Source of the DNA: JAIQFL01 sp035295745
GTDB taxonomy: Bacteria; Acidobacteriota; Terriglobia; Bryobacterales; Bryobacteraceae
Length of the DNA: 64,000 bases
NCBI GenBank assembly: GCA_035295745.1
Contig: DATGIL010000014.1
Span: 32,971-96,970, forward strand
Direction of reading: 5' to 3'
Made by a program: the position numbers and the translations under genes. Below are positions 59,679 through 64,000 of the stretch, piece after piece (the first letter of the stretch is position 1; each line of letters starts with the position of its first letter). A model generated the notes under the pieces. It was not told the DNA's origin. It searched no databases and saw nothing but the letters and a program-made list of their open reading frames with translations.

Positions 59679-62336
59679 ATGCCGGAAGACAGGCAGCCGT
59701 TTGCAGACCGATTGTATGGCGCCTTGCTGCGCCTCCTGCCCTACGAGTTCCGCCTGGAATTTGGCAGCGATATGGAGGAGACGTTTCGCCTCCAGCGCAT
59801 GGAAACCGAACGCGATTACGGCTTTCACGCGGTGCTGCGGATGTGGGGGGCCACCATCGCCGACATCGTGCGCATGGCGCCGCGCGAACACGTTAGTGTG
59901 CTGGCACAGGATGCGGCCTACGCCCTGCGCATGATGCGCAAAAATCCCGGATACACCTCCGCGGCGGTGATGATCCTGGCACTTGGCATTGGCGTGAACA
60001 CCTCCATCTTCAGCGCCGTGAATGCGGTGTTGCTGCAACCGCTTCCTTACGTGAACGACGGGGATCTGGTGGTCCTGCGACAACACGGCGCCCACATGGG
60101 AGGCGACATCGCCTTCTCGCCTGCGGAGATCGACGATTACCGGCGCGAGAACCGCACCTTGAGCGGCCTGGTGGAGTATCACAGCATGGCGTTCACACTT
60201 CTGGGCGGCAATGAGGCACATCGCGTGCGCACCGGTGTGGTGTCGGCCGGCTTCTTCGATCTCTTCGGCGTGAAGCCTCTCATCGGACGTACATTTGTGC
60301 CGGATGACGATCGCCCCGGGGCGGCTCCTGTGCTGGTGTTGAGCTACGAGTATTGGAAACGCAAGGAAGGCGGCGATCCTAACATCGTGGGCCGCGTTTT
60401 TCAGATGAACGACAAGCCCCACGTCGTAGTTGGCGTGCTGCCTTTGATTCCCCAGTATCCCAACGAAAATGACGTGTACATGCCGACCTCCGCGTGCCCT
60501 TACCGCTCAACGCCCGAGAACATAGCCGATCGCGGATATCGCATGATGAGCCTGTTCGGACGCCTCAAGCCGGGCGTCACGGCCGCCGAGTGCCGCCTCG
60601 ATATTGGCGCGGTCGCGCACCACATGGCGACGGCCCATCCGAACTTCTATCCGGCCGAGATGGGGTTCGCGGGTACTGCCTCCGGTCTCCGCGGCGATCT
60701 GACGAGGCGCGCGCGACCCACGCTCTTCGCTCTGACGGGCGCGGCGCTCTTCGTTCTCCTGATCGCATGTGCGAACGTGGCGAACCTGACTATGGCACGG
60801 ATGGCAGGGCGTGAACAGGAGTTGGTCATCCGGCGCGCAGTGGGCGCGGGTAGCGGACGCCTGCTGCGCCAGTTGCTGACGGAGAGCCTGATCATGGCGC
60901 TGCTGGCAGCCGGACTCGGAGTGCTCTGCGCGGCCGGAAGCATCAAACTGCTGGCGCAGTTCGCCGGCCAGCTTACCCCGCGCGCCCGCGAGATCGCGAT
61001 CGATGGCTGGGTGCTGGCTTTTGCGATTCTCTGCGCAAGCCTCACCACCGTAGTGTTCGGGTCCCTGGCAGCGCTCTCGTCATGGCGCGACGTGGCATCC
61101 GGCGTGAAGGAGGGCAGCCGGGCGAATGCAGAGCGGAGGGGGCACTTCGTACGCAGCTTGTTGATTGCTGCCCAGGTTGGATTCTCGTATGTGCTGCTGA
61201 TTGGCGCCGGGTTGATGGTGCGCAGTTTCGTGCAGATGAATCGTGTGGATGCGGGCTTCATTCCACAGCGCGTCCTGTCGGTAGGTTTCGCGCGGAACTG
61301 GTCGAAGTATAGCTCGAAGGAGTCGCGCCACGCGTTTTCCAACCAGTTGCTGAAAAGGGTCGAAGCTCTGCCGGGAGTGCTGAACGCTGCAACATCGAAC
61401 AGCTATCCGCTGGACCCGGACATGGTGGCGATGGCGCGCACCATGGAGCATCAATGGCACTTCATCGTGGAGGGGGACGGGCGCGGGGAATCCGAGTGGC
61501 CCGGGGTGAAAGCCTTGCGTATCGCCTCTCCCGGCTACTTCCGCACTCTCGGCATTCCACTGCTCTCCGGGCGAGCGTTCCTCGACTCCGACACTGAGTC
61601 TACGCCACAGGTAGTGATGATCAATCGCGCGCTGGGGAAACAGGCATGGGGCGATGCCGACCCATTAGGCCGCCGGCTCTCGTTTGACGGAGGCCAGGAT
61701 TGGGCGACCATCGTAGGTGTTGCCGCCGACACCAAGGAGTTTGGGCTCGGCGCCGAAACTCCCTTCGAAATATATCTGCCGGAAGGCCAATTTCCAGCGT
61801 CCGGAGTGGCTTTGGTGCGCACCACGTCCGACCCCGCCAGCGTCGAAGCACTGGTGCGAAAGGCCATCCTCGAGATCGATCCCGAGACTGCGATCACGCA
61901 TGTGGAGAGTCTGGAAGAAGTGCGTGCCGACTCGATTGCCTCGCCGCGCACCACTGCGTGCATGTTCAGTCTGTTCGCCGTGCTTGCCTTCCTGATTGCG
62001 TTGACGGGAATCGGTAGCATGTTGGCTCTTTGGGTAAAGCAGCGCACGCGCGAGATCGGCATTCGCATGGCGCTGGGCGCGCGGCCCGGGCGCATTTTGG
62101 GGACCGTGATCCGGCAAGGTATGAGCATGGTGGCGATCGGGCTCCTGTTTGGCTACCTCGGCGCCGTGCTGCTCACGCGATTTCTCAAGGTTCTACTGTT
62201 CCAGGTGGAACCAACCGACGGCCCCACCTATGCGCTGGTTTCGGCGGTGCTCCTGCTGGCGGCGCTGGTCGCCTGCATTCTGCCTGCGAGGCGGGCTGCG
62301 CGAATCGATCCGCACGTGGCGCTGCGCTGTGAGTAA
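59679..62336 (+). CDS. Orphan ABC permease of the ADOP type
   Basis: 885 residues, ATG 59679 with GGAG/TAAGG upstream. An N-terminal prefix domain of about 85 residues (DRLYGALLRLLPYEFRLEFG) precedes two complete MacB-like halves: block one with RMAGREQELVIRRAVGAGSG and block two with KQRTREIGIRMALGARPGRI. It ends ARIDPHVALRCE. About eight helices in total. The family is called orphan because no ATPase is encoded beside it, as here. The role is unknown; a membrane stress or export function with a shared ATPase is inferred. Intact counterpart of the frameshifted copy at 52431-54963. Confidence 0.88.
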   Translation: MPEDRQPFADRLYGALLRLLPYEFRLEFGSDMEETFRLQRMETERDYGFHAVLRMWGATIADIVRMAPREHVSVLAQDAAYALRMMRKNPGYTSAAVMILALGIGVNTSIFSAVNAVLLQPLPYVNDGDLVVLRQHGAHMGGDIAFSPAEIDDYRRENRTLSGLVEYHSMAFTLLGGNEAHRVRTGVVSAGFFDLFGVKPLIGRTFVPDDDRPGAAPVLVLSYEYWKRKEGGDPNIVGRVFQMNDKPHVVVGVLPLIPQYPNENDVYMPTSACPYRSTPENIADRGYRMMSLFGRLKPGVTAAECRLDIGAVAHHMATAHPNFYPAEMGFAGTASGLRGDLTRRARPTLFALTGAALFVLLIACANVANLTMARMAGREQELVIRRAVGAGSGRLLRQLLTESLIMALLAAGLGVLCAAGSIKLLAQFAGQLTPRAREIAIDGWVLAFAILCASLTTVVFGSLAALSSWRDVASGVKEGSRANAERRGHFVRSLLIAAQVGFSYVLLIGAGLMVRSFVQMNRVDAGFIPQRVLSVGFARNWSKYSSKESRHAFSNQLLKRVEALPGVLNAATSNSYPLDPDMVAMARTMEHQWHFIVEGDGRGESEWPGVKALRIASPGYFRTLGIPLLSGRAFLDSDTESTPQVVMINRALGKQAWGDADPLGRRLSFDGGQDWATIVGVAADTKEFGLGAETPFEIYLPEGQFPASGVALVRTTSDPASVEALVRKAILEIDPETAITHVESLEEVRADSIASPRTTACMFSLFAVLAFLIALTGIGSMLALWVKQRTREIGIRMALGARPGRILGTVIRQGMSMVAIGLLFGYLGAVLLTRFLKVLLFQVEPTDGPTYALVSAVLLLAALVACILPARRAARIDPHVALRCE

Positions 62337-62423
62337 TACACGGTCTTTCCCATCCTGAACGACTGTAAAAACCGGCGATTCTGCACGCCGCCCGTTGGCC
62401 ATCGAGTAGTATGCTGAAAATCT

Positions 62424-63722
62424 ATGCCCGATTCCAACGCTCCCGATCGCCAGTTCGGTTTCGCCACTCGCTCTCTGCACGCCGGCCACACGCCCGATAA
62501 AGCCAGTCTGGCGCGCGCCGTCCCGATCTATCAAACCACCTCGTTCGTGTTCGAGGATTCATCGCACGCTGCCGCCCTGTTTGCGCTACAGCAGTTCGGC
62601 AATATCTACTCGCGCATCATGAATCCCACCACCGACGTATTCGAACAGCGCGTGGCCGCGCTCGAAGGAGGTGTCGCGGCGCTGGCGACCTCGAGCGGAC
62701 AGGCGGCCCAGTTCCTCGCCATCTCGAGCCTGATGGAACAGGGTGATGAGTTGGTCGCCTCCAGCACGCTCTACGGCGGCACGTACACGCAGTTCGACGT
62801 GAGCTTTCGCCGCATCGGGATCAACGTCAAGTTCGTGGAGCCGGACGATCCGGAGAACTTTCGCAAAGCCATCACGCCGCGAACGCGGGCAGTTTACGGC
62901 GAGACGATCGCCAATCCACGCATGAACGTGCTCGATATCGAGAAGGTGGCCGCCATCGCGCACGAAGCCGGCGTGCCTCTGGTAATCGACAACACGATGG
63001 CATCGCCGTACCTGTGCCGGCCGATTGAGCACGGCGCCGATATCGTGCTGCACTCGGCCACCAAGTTTCTGGGCGGGCATGGAACGTCCATCGGCGGCGT
63101 GATTGTGGACAGCGGCAAATTTCCCTGGAACGACAAGTTTCCAGCCATCACGCAGCCGAGTCCCGGCTATCACGGCATGAAGTTCAGCGAGGTATTCGGC
63201 CCGATCGCGTACATCATCAAGGTGCGGGTGGAGGGCCTGCGCGACTTCGGCCCGTGCATGAGCCCGTTCAATTCCTTCCTGTTCATTCAAGGCATCGAGA
63301 CGCTGCCGTATCGCATGGAAGCGCACAGCCGGCACGCGCTGGCGGTCGCCGAGTGGCTGGAAAAGCAGGCCGCCGTCGCGTGGGTGAAGTATCCGGGTCT
63401 GAAGTCGAGCCCCTATTACGAGCTGTCGCAGAAGTATCTGCCGAAAGGGCAGGGGTCGATCGTGACGTTCGGGATCAAGGGCGGACGTGAGGCGGGCCGC
63501 AAGCTCATCGATTCGGTGAAAATCTTCTCGCACCTGGCCAATCTGGGAGACGCGAAAAGCTTGATCATTCACCCCTCTACGACGACACACCAGCAGCTCA
63601 GTGAGTCACAGCAGTTAGATGCGGGAGTGACTCCCGATCTGGTTCGGCTTTCCGTGGGAATCGAAGATCTCGACGATATTGTCTGGGACCTGGAGCAGGC
63701 GATCGCCGCATCGCAAAGCTAG
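62424..63722 (+). CDS. metY: O-acetylhomoserine (thiol)-lyase / cystathionine-synthase family
   Basis: 432 residues. The PLP lysine is in SATKFLGGHGTSIGG near 213. Family motifs are GFATRSLHAGHTPDKASLAR, SRIMNPTTDVFEQRVAALEG, and the longer C-terminal block LSESQQLDAGVTPDLVRLSV. The 430-residue length and insertion pattern suit O-acetylhomoserine sulfhydrylase (MetY) better than cystathionine gamma-synthase (about 385). It would make homocysteine from O-acetylhomoserine and sulfide. No other methionine gene is near. Confidence 0.86.
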   Translation: MPDSNAPDRQFGFATRSLHAGHTPDKASLARAVPIYQTTSFVFEDSSHAAALFALQQFGNIYSRIMNPTTDVFEQRVAALEGGVAALATSSGQAAQFLAISSLMEQGDELVASSTLYGGTYTQFDVSFRRIGINVKFVEPDDPENFRKAITPRTRAVYGETIANPRMNVLDIEKVAAIAHEAGVPLVIDNTMASPYLCRPIEHGADIVLHSATKFLGGHGTSIGGVIVDSGKFPWNDKFPAITQPSPGYHGMKFSEVFGPIAYIIKVRVEGLRDFGPCMSPFNSFLFIQGIETLPYRMEAHSRHALAVAEWLEKQAAVAWVKYPGLKSSPYYELSQKYLPKGQGSIVTFGIKGGREAGRKLIDSVKIFSHLANLGDAKSLIIHPSTTTHQQLSESQQLDAGVTPDLVRLSVGIEDLDDIVWDLEQAIAASQS

Positions 63723-64000
63723 GAGAGTCGTGGCGCAAACACTCCTGTTTGCCGCGTCGAGACTCATCTCGACGCTTTTCGAGTGTTCAGCGCTTTCGAC
63801 GATGGCTTCGGAATCGGTAGACACTCGTAAAGTCTCGACACGAGTGTGTCGAGATGGCGAACAGGAGTGGTGTCAGCGCGCCAGCGCGCATGGATTCATA
63901 TGAAAATAGGGCTTCGGCGCGGCAGTCGAGATCGTGCAAACACTGGAGACGGCGAAACCGTAGGAGTGAGTGATCTGGGACCGCGGACGGATGGATAAGT
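63723..64000. other. 3' intergenic region with a family-2 element
   Basis: 278 bases to the window edge after metY. It holds the nested inverted-repeat element at 63737-63873. The remainder shows no gene that I recognise. Confidence 0.65.
63737..63873. repeat. Nested inverted-repeat element (family 2), possible MITE
   Basis: Outer arms CAAACACTCCTGTTTGCC (from 63737) and GGCGAACAGGAGTGGTGTC (ending 63873) are near-perfect inverted repeats. Inside are two more hairpins with the same core: GCGTCGAGA-CTCA-TCTCGACGC (63754-63775) and TCTCGACAC-GAGT-GTGTCGAGA (63833-63854). About 137 bases with no coding capacity fits a small non-autonomous mobile element. A partial relative lies at 39291-39345. 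Confidence 0.75.

Noticed and set aside
1..64000. tRNA, rRNA, prophage, integrase or insertion sequence
   Set aside because: None found by reading; no transposase, integrase, phage structural gene or rRNA-like sequence seen. A dedicated search (e.g. tRNA covariance model) could still find a short RNA gene.

Overview
The window looks like a chromosomal segment of a soil Acidobacteriota, most likely order Bryobacterales (Solibacter-like). The support is family-level. There is an intact and a frameshifted 'acidobacterial duplicated orphan permease' (the intact one directly behind a PadR regulator), a very long TonB-dependent receptor with an N-terminal carboxypeptidase-regulatory-like domain, two secreted proteins with the Solibacter-type C-terminal domain (TIGR03437 as I remember it), a PEP-CTERM protein, and dense GC-rich dispersed palindromic repeats. 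I see no rRNA, tRNA, CRISPR array, transposase or phage gene.

Layout. 1-1070: 5' part of a PDZ/7TM sensor (minus). 1503-4872: exopolysaccharide export operon (Wza-like exporter, Wzz-like chain-length protein, tyrosine autokinase) closed by a strong hairpin. 5273-10207 (minus): GltS-type transporter, two zinc-ribbon proteins and a phosphatase. 10261-13340: M1 aminopeptidase and Xaa-Pro peptidase. 13853-15706: CstA peptide transporter. 15986-22577: PHP-like protein, ABC exporter pair and two TIGR03437 proteins. 22699-24210: M20 peptidase. 24309-26342 (minus): rpmI-rplT followed by cell-division genes zapB-like and zapA and a DUF1684 gene. 26579-29420 (minus): cytochrome c, PQQ dehydrogenase and NIPSNAP operon. 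29781-32105: archaeal-type riboflavin kinase, AraC regulator, hydrolase. 32206-39283 (plus): PEP-CTERM protein, secreted protein, two MacB-like permeases, P-loop kinase, methyltransferase carrying a large repeat insertion, TolC. 39374-48593: envelope-polymer locus with Wzy/ligase, FecR-like protein, TPR proteins and a 1183-residue proline-rich protein. 49109-58119 (minus): SGNH hydrolase, NusG paralogue, heme/copper protein, frameshifted permease, TonB receptor. 58295-63722 (plus): stress-type protein, PadR regulator, intact orphan permease, MetY-type sulfhydrylase.

The most striking pattern is a family of composite palindromic repeats (left arm containing CTTGCTGACGCGCGCGGC, right arm containing CCGCGACCGTGAGGGAGC). 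All seven convergent gene junctions in the window carry a repeat (six of this family, one of a second family), and none of the eight divergent junctions does. One copy sits in frame inside a methyltransferase gene, where its two arms bracket a 15-bp tandem array that adds about 155 residues between the SAM-binding motif and the rest of the domain. This is the best candidate here for something undescribed.

The genes read as the equipment of a soil heterotroph: peptide uptake and degradation (CstA, M1, M20, Xaa-Pro peptidase), periplasmic oxidation (PQQ dehydrogenase with cytochrome), polysaccharide export, TonB import and several envelope ABC permeases. All functions are inferred from reading motifs; no database search was run.
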